64,000 nucleotides of DNA, taken from NCBI RefSeq assembly GCF_012396235.1, contig NZ_JAAXPA010000012.1:62001-126000 (forward strand), written 5' to 3'. The stretch's first letter is position 1, and each line of letters begins with the position of its first letter. Shown piece after piece: positions 40,080 to 51,800 of the stretch. The DNA is from Rhodococcus opacus. Its GTDB lineage: Bacteria; Actinomycetota; Actinomycetes; Mycobacteriales; Mycobacteriaceae. The notes under the pieces are model-generated. The model did no database searches and had not been told where the DNA came from. It saw only the letters and a list, made by a program, of their open reading frames with translations. The translations under genes and the position numbers were made by a program.

Positions 40080-43000
40080 CTACGTCGCGGCGTTGAAACC
40101 GATGTCGGCGATGGACGATTGGTTCTTGCCACCGGAATTACTCAGGCCGGTGATCCACACCAGGATGTTCTTGGTGGGTCCCTCCGACTTCACCGGGATA
40201 TCGGTGACACCGTTGCCGAGGACCTTCGAGCCGAGCACCTGCGTCTGGTCGAGGGTCGGGTTCTCCGACGGGGCGCTGCGAATCTCGACGTTGGTGCCCG
40301 GTGTCGGCGAGTTGATCCACACGCTCGACAGTGTCGCCGGCTCGTCCAGCGTGACCATCAGGCCCACACCGTTCTTCAGCGCGGGGAACGGCTGGAAGTA
40401 CGAGTCGGTGCTCCACACGGTGGACGTGTTGCCGTCGACCGCCAGCCGGGCGTTCGCGGCGGAGTCGGGGGTGCCCTGCGGCGAGAACACCGTCGCCCCC
40501 GAGGGGCTGACCGGCGCGACGTTCGCCGCCGGGGCGGGCGCGGGGGCGGGCGACTCGGGGTTGGGCGGCGCCTCGGCCGACGTGGTGAGCCCGAAGTCCT
40601 GTTCGGTGAGCGGCGCGTCGGAACTACTGCCCGTGAGGAACGTCGCGAGCCAGAAGCCCAGCAGAGCCAGCACGATGATCGTGACGACCGCGAGGCCCAC
40701 GAGCGCCGCGATCATCCGGTTGGACTTCTTCTTCTCCGCCTCCAGTGCTTCCGGGTCGGCGAGAGCGTGACCGGTCGTGCCGGGGCCCCGCTGCCCGAGC
40801 CGCAGCACGGGGATGAATTCGGTCTTGTCGTTGACGACGGACGCCTGGTCGAGAATGTGCTGCACGGTGGCCGCCGTGCGGATTCCCCCGTTCGGCTCGA
40901 GTGAGCGCAGCGCCACCGCGGAAATCTCGAACGGGACCTCAGGGCGGATCACCCGCGGTCCGATGGGCTGCCCGCTCGAGTCGCGGTCGGCCAGCCGCAT
41001 ACCGCCGACGGTGCCCGGACGGTGCGAACCCGACGGGTCCCCCGCGGGAGCGGACGGGTCACCCAGCGGCCAGCGCGCGGTGATGAGGGCGTAGAGCATG
41101 GCCCCCAGTCCGCGCACGTCGGAACTCGAGTCGGAGTCGGCGAGCGTTGCCGGGAACGCCAGCACGGCATCGCCGTTGATGCTGATACGGACGCGGTCGG
41201 GGTGGTCGATGGACAGTGCCCCGCCGGCGCGGTGTGCGGTCTCGGCGGCCGCGGCGAGCGCGCGGATGGCACTGGCAGCGCCGATCGGAGACGGCTTGGT
41301 GTCGGCCATCTCCCGCAGCGAGCGGCCCGGGGTCCACTCGGCGACGACGATGCCGCCCGAGCTACCGCGGACCACGTCGAGCACACGGGCGAGTCCGGGC
41401 GAGTTGATCCGGCCCAGTCGCAGGGTGCGCGACAGAATGGCTTGCGGGCCTTCGGGACCGGCCGAGGTGGAGCGCTGTTCGGCATCCACGAACGTCAGAG
41501 CCACCTCGCGGTCGAGCTTGACGTCCAGCGCCTGCCAGAACTGCAGTCCCCGCGAACCGCCGTGCGGTGTCAGAAGGCGGTACCGACCGCCCGCGACGGA
41601 CGCGCCGGGAATGAGCTTGGGGCCACGAGGAGTACGACGAGGACCTGCGCCGGGCTCACGTCCGGGTGCCGGTGTGATCGGGATCACGCCGGTGTCGTAA
41701 CTGAGATCCCGTGCGGGGGCCGCGCCCATGTGACGTGTGTCTCTGGGCGATTCGCCTGCGTCGTCGGCGGGAGTCTTCGGCGCAGCCTTCGTCTGCGCAT
41801 CCGCAGGATCGCCGGTCTCCTTGCTCTGCCCCGTTTTCGGAGTGTCTGCGGAGCCCGAGGACGTGGCCGCGTCCTTTTTCTGCGGTGCGTCGGTGCCGGC
41901 CTGCTTGTCGGACTTCGCGGCGTCGGTGGAGGCCGACTCGGACGGGATCCGGGTGGTCGGGGCGTCGACGCCGTTGGGGGCGGCGGCCGAATCGCGTTCG
42001 GACGCTTGCACCGTAGAACCTCCGGCTCTCTTGCTGCCGGCCACGTCGTCGTCGCTCACCCTCACTCCTTCATTCTCGAATGCCCAACTCCGACCAGTAC
42101 CGGGCGGCGATCCGACCCGCTCGTGTCCAGGGTACGGGAGTCCACCGGGTCGTTCGATACCACGCGGCTGTCCCCCGAAGTCGTGCGGTGTGGCGCGGAC
42201 CACGGGAATCAGTTCTGTTTCGGCTTCTGCGAGCGGGTCGGCCTCCGGTTCCTGTGCGGCGCCGCGACCGCGCAGGGCGCGAACCTTGCGGGCGACGGCG
42301 ACGGTGATGGACACGATTTCGGGGATCTTCGCGAACCAGAGGATCACGAAGGTGACGACGAGCATGAGGACACCGCTGATCATGACCCGGACCATCGAGC
42401 CCGGACCGCCGAACAGACTGGTGAGGCGGTCGAGCCCGAGGAGGCGGTCGGCGCCGAGCATGACGAGCGCACCCGCCATCGACGCGAGCACCACCACCCA
42501 CACCGTCTTGCCGACGTTCGCCATCTGCAGGTTGCCGAGACTGCGGTGCAGCAGCCAGCCCCCGACGAGCGCGCCGGTGATGTAGCCGAGGCCGTTGGCC
42601 ACGCCGAGCAGGATGACCACCTGGTCGTCGCTGGAGGCGATCATCGGGGTGAGCGCCGACAGCGCGATCTTCACCGCGGTGATGCCCAGGACGATCCACG
42701 TGGGGGTCCAGGCCTGCTCGCGGGCGTAGAACACGCGGAGCTGGATCAGCACCAGGGAATAGGGAATGAGCGTGAAGGCCGACCAGCTGACGGCCTGGCC
42801 GAGGCGTTCGGCGTCACCGGTCCCGAAGTTGCCGTACCCGTAGAGCGCCTGGCCGATCTCGGGGCCGGCGAACGTGAGGAACGTGATGATCGGGATGAGA
42901 GAGATCATCGTCAGCCGGGTGGCGACGGACAGATCGTCGACCACGGCGGGGGTGTCGTCGGCGGCAGCGTTGCGGCTGAGTCGCGGCATGATCGCCGTCA

Positions 43001-44075
43001 GCACCGTCACGCCGAGCACGCCGTACGGCAGCTGCAGCAGGAGCCACGCGTTGTTGTAGATCGCGGGACCCGACGCGTCCGCGTGTGACGAGATGCGGGT
43101 GGCGACGATCATGCCCGCCTGGCTGATCAGCACGTACAGGATGATCGCGACGGCCATGCCGCCGAACTGCTTGAGCCGGTCGTCGAGGCCCCACAGCGGT
43201 TTCAGTGAGATGCCCTCGCGCCGGATCGCAGGCACCAGGCTCATCGCCTGCACCACGACACCGAGCGTGACGCCCACACCGAGGACCAGCAGTTTCGGGT
43301 CGCTCATCCGCACCGGATCGAGGGTGATCTCCCCCGGTGTCGCGTAGTAGATCACCAGCACGGTGAGCATCACGACGTTGTTCAGCACCGGTGCCCAGGC
43401 ACCGGGTTTGAACACCTGCCGGGTGTTGAGAATGGCCGTGAGCAGCGCCGACAGTCCGTAGAACAGGATCGCGGGCAGGAGGAGATAGGACAGAGCCGTG
43501 GTGAGGGACGTGTTCACCTTGCCGTCGGCCGACAGGAAGACATGCGTGGTGAGCACGGGCGCGGCCGCGGTCGCCAGCAACGCCGCAGTTCCGAGCAGCA
43601 CGCACGTGGCGGTGAACAGGCGTCGCACGAACGCGGCACCCTGGTCCGGGTCCTCGCGTTCGGCGCGCACCAGGACGGGCACCACGATCGCGGTGAGCAC
43701 CGCTCCCAGCACGAGCTCGGAGATCATGTTCGGGATCTGGCTGGCGACGGTGAACGAGCTGGCCACCGACCCACCCAGCAGCGTCAGGACGAGGAGCTGC
43801 TTGGCGAATCCGGTGATGCGGCTGACGAGCGTCGCCACCGCGATCGAACCGGTGGACGCCAGCAGTCGGGAGTTGCCCTGCTTCTGCGGCGCGGTCGACG
43901 GCCCGGAGTCCCGGACCGGAGGCGGCGAGGGGTCGACGCGGATGGCCGCGAACTGGACCGTCGGCGCCTCGTCCGGCCGGATTTCCCGAGCCCAGTGGTC
44001 CCGCTCCCACGGCGCGACCCGGGGATGGGAGCGATCGGGAAGCCTCTGGCCCCTACTGGGCAAGTTCCCGGTCAT
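40080..44075 (-). CDS. murJ: lipid II flippase MurJ fused to pseudokinase and C-terminal extracellular domain
   Basis: 1331 residues. A Pro/Arg-rich cytoplasmic N-terminus (1-60) leads to the MVIN/MurJ core of about 14 helices (about 60-590, with GFAKQLLVLTLLGGS). A long acidic, low-complexity linker follows to about 830. A kinase-like domain (about 840-1130) has no HRD or DFG catalytic motifs. A single helix (about 1155-1180) precedes an extracytoplasmic discoidin-like domain (about 1195-1331). This is the architecture of mycobacterial MviN, in which the phosphorylated pseudokinase recruits FhaA. The ATG overlaps the DUF6049 stop by 4 nt. Confidence 0.95.
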   Translation of the reverse strand: MTGNLPSRGQRLPDRSHPRVAPWERDHWAREIRPDEAPTVQFAAIRVDPSPPPVRDSGPSTAPQKQGNSRLLASTGSIAVATLVSRITGFAKQLLVLTLLGGSVASSFTVASQIPNMISELVLGAVLTAIVVPVLVRAEREDPDQGAAFVRRLFTATCVLLGTAALLATAAAPVLTTHVFLSADGKVNTSLTTALSYLLLPAILFYGLSALLTAILNTRQVFKPGAWAPVLNNVVMLTVLVIYYATPGEITLDPVRMSDPKLLVLGVGVTLGVVVQAMSLVPAIRREGISLKPLWGLDDRLKQFGGMAVAIILYVLISQAGMIVATRISSHADASGPAIYNNAWLLLQLPYGVLGVTVLTAIMPRLSRNAAADDTPAVVDDLSVATRLTMISLIPIITFLTFAGPEIGQALYGYGNFGTGDAERLGQAVSWSAFTLIPYSLVLIQLRVFYAREQAWTPTWIVLGITAVKIALSALTPMIASSDDQVVILLGVANGLGYITGALVGGWLLHRSLGNLQMANVGKTVWVVVLASMAGALVMLGADRLLGLDRLTSLFGGPGSMVRVMISGVLMLVVTFVILWFAKIPEIVSITVAVARKVRALRGRGAAQEPEADPLAEAETELIPVVRATPHDFGGQPRGIERPGGLPYPGHERVGSPPGTGRSWAFENEGVRVSDDDVAGSKRAGGSTVQASERDSAAAPNGVDAPTTRIPSESASTDAAKSDKQAGTDAPQKKDAATSSGSADTPKTGQSKETGDPADAQTKAAPKTPADDAGESPRDTRHMGAAPARDLSYDTGVIPITPAPGREPGAGPRRTPRGPKLIPGASVAGGRYRLLTPHGGSRGLQFWQALDVKLDREVALTFVDAEQRSTSAGPEGPQAILSRTLRLGRINSPGLARVLDVVRGSSGGIVVAEWTPGRSLREMADTKPSPIGAASAIRALAAAAETAHRAGGALSIDHPDRVRISINGDAVLAFPATLADSDSSSDVRGLGAMLYALITARWPLGDPSAPAGDPSGSHRPGTVGGMRLADRDSSGQPIGPRVIRPEVPFEISAVALRSLEPNGGIRTAATVQHILDQASVVNDKTEFIPVLRLGQRGPGTTGHALADPEALEAEKKKSNRMIAALVGLAVVTIIVLALLGFWLATFLTGSSSDAPLTEQDFGLTTSAEAPPNPESPAPAPAPAANVAPVSPSGATVFSPQGTPDSAANARLAVDGNTSTVWSTDSYFQPFPALKNGVGLMVTLDEPATLSSVWINSPTPGTNVEIRSAPSENPTLDQTQVLGSKVLGNGVTDIPVKSEGPTKNILVWITGLSNSGGKNQSSIADIGFNAAT

Positions 44076-46468
44076 GAACGTTCGTACCCTTCGTCAGCTG
44101 GATCCGGCTGGCCGCGGAATCGATGCCACAGCCGGCGGCCGGCGAGGAACAGCAGCAGAGCACCCGCGCATGCTGTCAGTATCGCCAACGCCTGCCCGTA
44201 CGCGTTGGACCGTACCGTCACGCTGGTCGGCTCTCCCAGTTGCTGTCCATCGGCGGTGGTCAGAGAGAAAGTGACGACGAGCTTGCGGGAGTCGTTGGCT
44301 TCGGTGGGAACGGTGAGGGTGCGGCTGCCACGTGGGGGCAGCGTGGTGGGGCCGATGTCGGTGATGGTCATCCCCGACGGCGCGTCCACCTGGAGACGGA
44401 CGGTGATTCCGACCGGCAGGTCGTTCCTGGCCACCAGCAGCAGCGGGCTCTGTTCCGACGCCAGCGTGTAGACACCGCCCGGCGACACGACGGTGACGGC
44501 CCCGAACAGGTCGTCCATGGTTTCGGCCACCTCGTCGGCGCGCGTGTCGGACGCCTCTTCCGCGGACCGTCGTTCGTCGTCGCGGCGATGCGCGAGGCTC
44601 ATCGAGCGCAGCAGGTCCTCGCGCAGCGGTGCCGTGAAGCGTTCCGGGGTGAGCGGGGCCTGCGGGTCGTCGACCAGTGCGGTGTTCAGTGCCTCGATGC
44701 GGGGCGTCTGGGTGGCGGCGGCGTCGCGGATATGGGCGGGGACGCCGTCCTCGGCGGCCTGATCCGGGTACTCCAGCGTCGCGACCTCGGGTGATCCGGG
44801 CTGACGTCCCAGCAGCGTGGGCAACGGGCGGGGGGTCGCGAGCCCGGAGCGCATCAGCGAGGACACCGTGGACAGCAGCGTCTTCGCGTCCTCGGCGCCG
44901 GCCGTCCACAGCTGCGGCGGCACCACCATCAGCGAGCGGGGGGTGCCTGCGGCGCGTGCGGCCTCGGGTTCGAGGGCAGACCACGACACCGCACCGAGTG
45001 CGTCCTGCAGTCGGGCGGTCCGGGAATCGTCCGAGAGGTCGTACCGGGCGCGCTTCGGGGTGTACGAGGGGGTCTGCGGTGTCGTTCCCATGGCCGCGAG
45101 CGCCGTCCCGACGGACGGATCGAACAGCAGCGCGTCGACGCTTCCGGTGGCCGCAGGCGTCTCGGTTGCCGCCGGGGTCGTCTCCCCGTTCGCGGGAACG
45201 GGGGCGGGGGGCGGAGTCGCCTCGATGACGTGGGCGCTGTCGCGGGGTGTCGTCGTGTCGACGGAATTGGCGGCCACGAGCGTGGTGGTCGCCTCGTCTC
45301 TGCGCAGCATCTGCGCCGTCGCGTCGTCCAGCACGCCGGCGTCGCTCCACACGAAATTGCGCAGCGACGTGACACCCAGCACGTTGTCGACGATGTCCGC
45401 GGGGGCTTCGACGGCGGTCGCGGTGAGGTCCGGGTTCGCGACCTCGGTGATCGCGGACAGGTCGGCCTGCGCGAACGGAACCGACGTGGTGCACATGGAC
45501 GCGGCCAGTGACCGGGCGCGGTCGAGCCACGCCGACGCGGCATCCTTACCGGTGCCTTCGTGCGCGGAACCGGTGGGATCGGACGGGTCGTCCACCACCA
45601 GATATCCGCGCGTCATGTTCTCGACGGTGATCAGCAGGTCGGGGTCGACGGCCAGGCACAGACTGTCCCGGAGGGTGTGGTCACGGTCGACGCTCTCCCG
45701 GGTGGCGAACTCCGCCGCGCCCAGCAGTTCGTCGAGCCGGCCGCCGTCCGCGAGCGAGGACGCGAGGTCGTCGTCGACGAGACGGACCGGTTCGGTGACG
45801 GAACCGGGCACCCCCGCCGCGAGCCGGGGCCGGTCGGCGAGCGGCCAGAGCATGGTGACGGCGACGGGACTGGAGATGTCCGGGGGCACGGCCGGAGTGC
45901 CGGGGACCCCGAACACGGGGAGCAGGAATCGGGCGTCGTCGAGGCGCGCGGCCCCGCCGTACTCGGGGGTGCCGTTCACGTTCACCATCAGCGGGTACAC
46001 GCCGGGTTCGGTGATGTCGAGAGAGATGTCGGTGTCGGACCGTAGTGGCAGCGACAGCGTGAACTGCTTGCTCTGCCCCTCGTCGAGGCGGCCCGCGACC
46101 GTGTCGAACATGCCGACCGTGTCGTACCGCGACTGATCGAGGGTGAGGGACGTGCGGAGGCCCTCGCTGCTCGCGACGGCGGGGGCGCGCTGCAGTCGCA
46201 CGCTGACGTCGCGGACCGTGCGGTCGCCGATGTTCTTCACCGAGCCCGTGACGGTGACGAACGGGTCGCTGGTGGTGGTGACCGTGGACGGCGTGACGTT
46301 GTCGATGTGCAGTTCGAGGAACTCGGGGTCCTCGGCGACCGTCTGGGTCCCGGCGCTCTCGGGCGGCACGGGGTCCTGGGCCGCCGCCACCACGGTGCTG
46401 GTGGGAGCCAGAACGACCGCGAGTGCGGTCAACGTCACGGCACCGACCCGACGCAAAGCCATCCTCAT
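44072..46468 (-). CDS. DUF6049 family secreted/membrane protein (Rv3909 position)
   Basis: 798 residues. A signal peptide (about 1-30, [23 protein letters not shown]) leads to a large extracytoplasmic part with Ig-like/beta regions near both ends, and one C-terminal membrane helix ([22 protein letters not shown]) with a short basic tail. The N-terminal conserved block is [14 protein letters not shown]. It lies between the Nudix and murJ genes with 4-nt overlaps on both sides, so the three are one transcription and translation unit. The association with MurJ suggests a cell-envelope role (inference). Biochemical function unknown. Confidence 0.85.
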   Translation of the reverse strand: MRMALRRVGAVTLTALAVVLAPTSTVVAAAQDPVPPESAGTQTVAEDPEFLELHIDNVTPSTVTTTSDPFVTVTGSVKNIGDRTVRDVSVRLQRAPAVASSEGLRTSLTLDQSRYDTVGMFDTVAGRLDEGQSKQFTLSLPLRSDTDISLDITEPGVYPLMVNVNGTPEYGGAARLDDARFLLPVFGVPGTPAVPPDISSPVAVTMLWPLADRPRLAAGVPGSVTEPVRLVDDDLASSLADGGRLDELLGAAEFATRESVDRDHTLRDSLCLAVDPDLLITVENMTRGYLVVDDPSDPTGSAHEGTGKDAASAWLDRARSLAASMCTTSVPFAQADLSAITEVANPDLTATAVEAPADIVDNVLGVTSLRNFVWSDAGVLDDATAQMLRRDEATTTLVAANSVDTTTPRDSAHVIEATPPPAPVPANGETTPAATETPAATGSVDALLFDPSVGTALAAMGTTPQTPSYTPKRARYDLSDDSRTARLQDALGAVSWSALEPEAARAAGTPRSLMVVPPQLWTAGAEDAKTLLSTVSSLMRSGLATPRPLPTLLGRQPGSPEVATLEYPDQAAEDGVPAHIRDAAATQTPRIEALNTALVDDPQAPLTPERFTAPLREDLLRSMSLAHRRDDERRSAEEASDTRADEVAETMDDLFGAVTVVSPGGVYTLASEQSPLLLVARNDLPVGITVRLQVDAPSGMTITDIGPTTLPPRGSRTLTVPTEANDSRKLVVTFSLTTADGQQLGEPTSVTVRSNAYGQALAILTACAGALLLFLAGRRLWHRFRGQPDPADEGYERS

Positions 46469-47073
46469 CCGGCGTCTGGCCCCTTCTGGAGCTTCAGGTC
46501 GGGGGCGGTCGGGGTGGTAGTCATCTTGGAGATCAAGTCACCGGCGATTTCTGCGAGTTTCCGTTCGTCTGCGTAGGCCAGGCGTGATCCCAGCTCGGCG
46601 AGCGGCACCCACGCTACCTCGGTGACTTCCACGTCTTCGTCCGACAGTTCCCCACCGAGGCATCTCAGCAGATAGTGGTGGACGGTCTTGTGGACCCGTC
46701 GGCCCTCGGTGACGAACCAGTAGTCGATGCTGCCGAGCGACGCGAGGACGGTGCCCTGGATGCCGGTCTCTTCCTCGACCTCACGCATCGCGGTCTGTTC
46801 GGCGGTCTCGCCCTGTTCGATGTGTCCCTTGGGCAGCGACCACAGCAGCCGCCCGCGTCGGTCGGTGCGTCCGATCAGCGCGGCGCACAGATTCTCCCGC
46901 GGTCCGCCGAGACCGTTGACGACGAGCCCGCCCGCCGAGGTTTCGCGAACCGTCCTCATGTGGGGTTTCGCGGGTTTGCCGACGGCGCCGCGCCGCCGCG
47001 AGTTGCGGCGACTCCTGTTCGCACGTTCGGCAGCAGACACCCCATCGATAGTAGTTGGCTTTGCCGTCTCCAC
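46465..47073 (-). CDS. Nudix hydrolase (MutT4-like)
   Basis: Up to 202 residues. A basic Arg/Ser-rich N-terminus of about 40 residues precedes [15 protein letters not shown]. The Nudix box is [23 protein letters not shown]. Nudix enzymes hydrolyse nucleoside diphosphate derivatives. This one sits at the Rv3908 (mutT4) position, divergent from cca. The annotated GTG start at 47071-47073 lacks a clear ribosome site, so an internal start before the conserved domain is possible. Confidence 0.9.
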   Translation of the reverse strand: METAKPTTIDGVSAAERANRSRRNSRRRGAVGKPAKPHMRTVRETSAGGLVVNGLGGPRENLCAALIGRTDRRGRLLWSLPKGHIEQGETAEQTAMREVEEETGIQGTVLASLGSIDYWFVTEGRRVHKTVHHYLLRCLGGELSDEDVEVTEVAWVPLAELGSRLAYADERKLAEIAGDLISKMTTTPTAPDLKLQKGPDAG

Positions 47074-47189
47074 CGGAACGCCGCACCCGAACCGAGACGC
47101 TTCGTGACAGACCTGTGGTGAACCGAACGGCGAGGTGACAGCGTGTATGCGTATCTCGCTATTTGCGCACCTCGGTAAGCTTCCTGGAC

Positions 47190-48641
47190 GTGACTGCCCC
47201 TTCTCTCGACGACGAGCGCCGTACGCGACTGCTTGCCGGCGCCGCGGTGACGCTGCGCGAGCTGTCCGAAGTCCTGACGCCGCTCGGTGAGAGGTTCGCT
47301 GCAGCCGGTCACGAGTTGTACCTGGTGGGGGGTACTGTCCGGGACGCGATCCTGGGCCGCCTCGGCACCGATCTCGACTTCACCACCGACGCTCACCCGG
47401 AGCGGGTGCAGAAACTGCTGTCCGGCTGGGCCGACAACCAGTGGGACACGGGCATCGAGTTCGGGACGATCAGCGCCACCAAGGCGGGTCAGCAGGTCGA
47501 GATCACGACGTATCGGGCCGACGCCTACGACCGGGTGTCGCGCAATCCCGTCGTCCAGTTCGGGACGAAGCTCGAGGACGACCTGGTGCGGCGCGATTTC
47601 ACGGTCAACGCGATGGCCGTGCGGATCGGTGCGGACGGCTCGCAGGACTTCGTCGACCCCCTGGGCGGCATGGACGCGCTGCTGGCCGGGGTGCTGGACA
47701 CGCCGTCGGCGCCGGAGAACTCCTTCAACGACGACCCGCTGCGCATGTTGCGGGCCGCCCGGTTCGTGTCCCAGCTGGGATTCACCCTGCACGAGCGCGT
47801 GCATCAGGCCATCGTCGACATGGCGCCGCAGATCGAGCGGATCACGGCCGAACGCGTGCGGGCCGAACTCGACAAGCTGATCCTCGGCGAATTCCCGATC
47901 GACGGCATGAACGTGATGTGTGAGACGGGTCTCGCCGACTTCGTGCTGCCCGAGGTGCCGCAGATGAAGCTCGAGATCGACGAGCACCACCAGCACAAGG
48001 ACGTGTACTGGCACTCGCTGACCGTGCTGAAGCAGGCCGTCGACCTCGAGGACGGCGACCCCGACCTGGTGTTGCGGTGGGCGGCGCTGCTGCACGACAT
48101 CGGCAAACCGGACACGAAACGCAACGAGCCGGGCGGCGGCGTGAGCTTCCACCACCACGAGGTGGTCGGCGCGAAGATGGTCCGCAAGCGGATGCGGGCG
48201 CTGAAGTATTCGAAGCAGATTGTCGACGACGTCTCGCAGCTGGTGTTCCTCCACCTGCGGTTCCACGGCTACGGCAAGGGTCAGTGGACCGATTCCGCCG
48301 TGCGCCGGTACGTGACGGATGCCGGCCCGCTGCTGCCGCGGCTGCACAAGCTGGTCCGCGCCGATTGCACCACCCGCAACAAGCGGCGGGCGGCCGCCCT
48401 GCAGGCGACGTACGACGACATCGAGGAGCGGATCGCCCGGCTCGCCGAGCAGGAAGACCTCGCACGGGTGCGCCCCGACCTCGACGGCAACGCGATCATG
48501 GAGTTGCTCGGCATTCCCGCCGGCCCCGACGTCGGGAGGGCGTGGAAGTACCTGAAGGAGCTCCGGCTCGATCGTGGTCCCCTCAGCCGCGACGAGGCCG
48601 AGGCCGAACTGCTGTCGTGGTGGGCCACGCAGCAGGGCTGA
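47190..48641 (+). CDS. cca: CCA tRNA nucleotidyltransferase
   Basis: 483 residues from the GTG at 47190-47192. The nucleotidyltransferase motif is [24 protein letters not shown], with [10 protein letters not shown] and the BD region after it. A C-terminal HD domain has [12 protein letters not shown] and FHHHEVVG. It adds or repairs the 3' CCA of tRNAs, needed here since the two tRNA genes in the window do not encode CCA. It is divergent from the Nudix-DUF6049-murJ operon, as Rv3907c is. Confidence 0.95.
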   Translation: MTAPSLDDERRTRLLAGAAVTLRELSEVLTPLGERFAAAGHELYLVGGTVRDAILGRLGTDLDFTTDAHPERVQKLLSGWADNQWDTGIEFGTISATKAGQQVEITTYRADAYDRVSRNPVVQFGTKLEDDLVRRDFTVNAMAVRIGADGSQDFVDPLGGMDALLAGVLDTPSAPENSFNDDPLRMLRAARFVSQLGFTLHERVHQAIVDMAPQIERITAERVRAELDKLILGEFPIDGMNVMCETGLADFVLPEVPQMKLEIDEHHQHKDVYWHSLTVLKQAVDLEDGDPDLVLRWAALLHDIGKPDTKRNEPGGGVSFHHHEVVGAKMVRKRMRALKYSKQIVDDVSQLVFLHLRFHGYGKGQWTDSAVRRYVTDAGPLLPRLHKLVRADCTTRNKRRAAALQATYDDIEERIARLAEQEDLARVRPDLDGNAIMELLGIPAGPDVGRAWKYLKELRLDRGPLSRDEAEAELLSWWATQQG

Positions 48642-48898
48642 CCGATCGCCGATCCGCTCGGGTCGACGTCGCCTTCTCCTTACTCCGCTTTCGGGCGGCC
48701 ACTCACCTTAAGTGACGACAGTCACATGATCTGGTGATTCTGCCGTGCCGACATCACCACCGTGCCCGCGCCCGGGTGCGAGAGACGTCACCGAACGCTC
48801 ACGGGGGTTAATCCCGACGAAACACGGTTCCCGGCAGCATTGATACAGGTCGTGAGCCGGGTGGACAGGCGGCGACCGTGCAGGTGAGGAGCTAGTCG

Positions 48899-51800
48899 AT
48901 GCAGCAGCAGAAAGCCGGGACTTCCACAGTGAAGACCGCCTGCTCGTACTGCGGTGTCGGCTGCGGCATGGTGCTCGAGGTCGGGACCGATCCCGGGACC
49001 GGTGCGCGCCGCGTGCTCAAGGCGTCCGGCGACAAGGACCATCCCACCAACTTCGGGCGGCTGTGCACCAAGGGTGCGACGAGCGCAGAGATGCTGGTGG
49101 CCGGTGGCCGGATGGAAACGGGGTACGTCCGCGACGAGCGCGGGGAGGCACCCACCTCGATCGACGTCGGCGCCGCCATCAGCGAGACCGCGCGCCGGCT
49201 GAAGGAACAACTCGACGAGCACGGACCGGACGCCCTGTCGTTCTACGTCTCCGGTCAGATGTCCATCGAGGCGCAATACCTGATCACCAAGCTCGCGAAG
49301 GGCTTCGTCGGCACCAACCAGATCGAGTCCAACTCGCGGCTGTGCATGGCCAGCGCCGGCACCGGCTACAAGCAGTCGCTGGGCGCGGACGGCCCGCCCG
49401 GCTCGTATCAGGATTTCGACTCGGCCGACGTGTTCTTCGTGATCGGCGCGAACATGGCGGATTGTCACCCGATCCTGTTCCTGCGGATGATGGACCGCGT
49501 CAAGGCCGGGGCCAAGCTGATCGTCGTCGATCCGCGTCGCAACGCGACCGCCGACAAGTCGAACCTGTTCATGCAGATCGCGCCGGGCACCGACCTCGCG
49601 CTGCTCAACGGTCTGCTGCACCTGCTCGTGAAGAACGGGCACACCGATCCCGAGTTCATCGCCGAGTTCACCGAGGGCTGGGAGGTGATGCCGGAGTTCC
49701 TCGAGGAGTACACCCCCGAGAAGGTCGCGGACATCACCGGCATCCCCGAATCCGACATCCGTCAGGCCGCCCAGTGGATCGGTGAGGCCGAGAACTGGAT
49801 GAGCTGCTGGACGATGGGCCTCAACCAGAGCACCCACGGCACCTGGAACACCAACGCGATCTGCAACCTGCACCTGGCCACCGGTGCGATCTGCCGGCCG
49901 GGCAGCGGCCCGTTCTCCCTCACCGGCCAGCCCAATGCGATGGGTGGCCGCGAGATGGGGTACATGGGTCCCGGCCTGCCGGGGCAGCGGTCGGTGCTCG
50001 CCGCCGACGACCGGGCGTTCATCGAGGATCTGTGGGAGCTGCCGGAGGGCAGCATCCGCACGGAGGTCGGCACCGGAACCGTCGACATGTTCGAGCGGAT
50101 GGTCGCGGGTGACATCAAGGCCTGCTGGATCATCTGCACCAATCCCGTTGCCACCGTGGCGAACCGGCGGACGGTGATCGAGGGTCTCGAGGCCGCCGAG
50201 CTCGTGATCACGCAGGACGTCTTCCTCGACACCGAGACCAACGGTTACGCCGACATCCTGCTGCCGGGGGCGCTGTGGGCGGAGTCGGATTCGGTGATGA
50301 TCAACTCCGAGCGCAACCTCACCCTGTTGCAGCAGGCCATCGATCCGGTCGGCCAGGCGCTGCCCGACTGGCAGATCATCGCCCGTGTCGCCTGCGAGAT
50401 GGGATACGCGGACGCGTTCACCTACGACTCGTCGGAGGACGTGTTCGAGGAGATCAAGCGCACCTGGAATCCGAAGACCGGCTACGACCTTCGCGGCATC
50501 TCCTACGACCGTCTGCGGGAGACGCCGGTGCAGTGGCCGAGCCCGCCCGGCAACCGCACCGATCGCAACCCCCTCCGCTACGTGAATGACGGCGTCAGCC
50601 AGAACCTGCTGTCCGCTCCCGACGGTTCACTCCCCCGGCTCGCGTTCGCCACCGCGAGCGGCAAGGCCGCCTTCTTCCCGCGCCCGCACATGCTGCCCGC
50701 CGAGATGCCCGACGACGACTACCCGTTCGTCCTCAACACCGGTCGCCTGCAGCACCAGTGGCACACGATGACGAAGACGGGCAAGGTGGCCAAGCTCAAC
50801 AAGCTGAACTCCGGCCCATTCGTCGAGATCAATCCGGCTGATGCGCAGAAGCTTTCGATCGCCGACGGCGACAAGGTGGAGGTGGCGTCCCGGCGCGGTC
50901 GCGCGGTGCTTCCCGCCGTCGTCAGCGACCGTGTCCTCGCCGGCGGGTGTTTCGCCCCGTTCCACTGGAACGACTCGTTCGGCGAGTACCTCAGCATCAA
51001 CGCCGTCACCAACGACGCCGTCGATCCCACGTCCTTCCAGCCGGAGTTCAAGGCGTGCGCCGTCTCCCTGACCCGGGTGGCCCCGGTGGCGGCGCCGGAG
51101 GTCCCGGAGTCCGGCGGGGCGCTCACCTTCGCGCAGGGTTCGCCCGCCGCGGAGATGAGCCGCATCCTGGGCCTGGACGACTCCGCCTCCCCCACTTTCG
51201 ACGAACACGAACGCATGTACCTCGCCGGGCTGCTGTCGGGGCTGCAGTCCACCGAGATCCAGGGCGTTCCGGTTCTTCCGCGAAGCGCGCCGATCTCCGG
51301 GTCCAAGCGCGTGTGGCTGGACGGTCTGATGGCGGGGCTGTTCTCCCGTTCCGACCTTCCGCACAGTGCCGTGGTTCCGGATGCGAACACTGAATCGGTC
51401 CAGCACCCGGTGGTGGTGGTGTGGGCGTCGCAGACCGGCAACGCCGAGGAGTTCGCCGCCGAATGTGCCGAACAACTCGAAGCGGCCGGCCACGGCACCC
51501 GCCTGACGAGCATGGACGACTACGACGTCGCGGGTCTCGCCGACGTCCGCGACCTCCTGATCATCACCAGCACGTTCGGGGACGGCGACGCCCCCGACAA
51601 CGGCAGCAGCTTCTGGTCCGCGCTCAGCAGCGACGAGGCCCCGAAGCTGTCGCAGACCCGGTATGCCGTGCTGGCTTTCGGCGATTCCAACTACGACGAC
51701 TTCTGTGGGCACGGCAAGCGGATCGACGCCCGGCTGGAGCAGCTGGAGGCGAAGCGTCTCACCGAGCGGGTCGACTGCGAACCCGACTACGAGGACCAGG

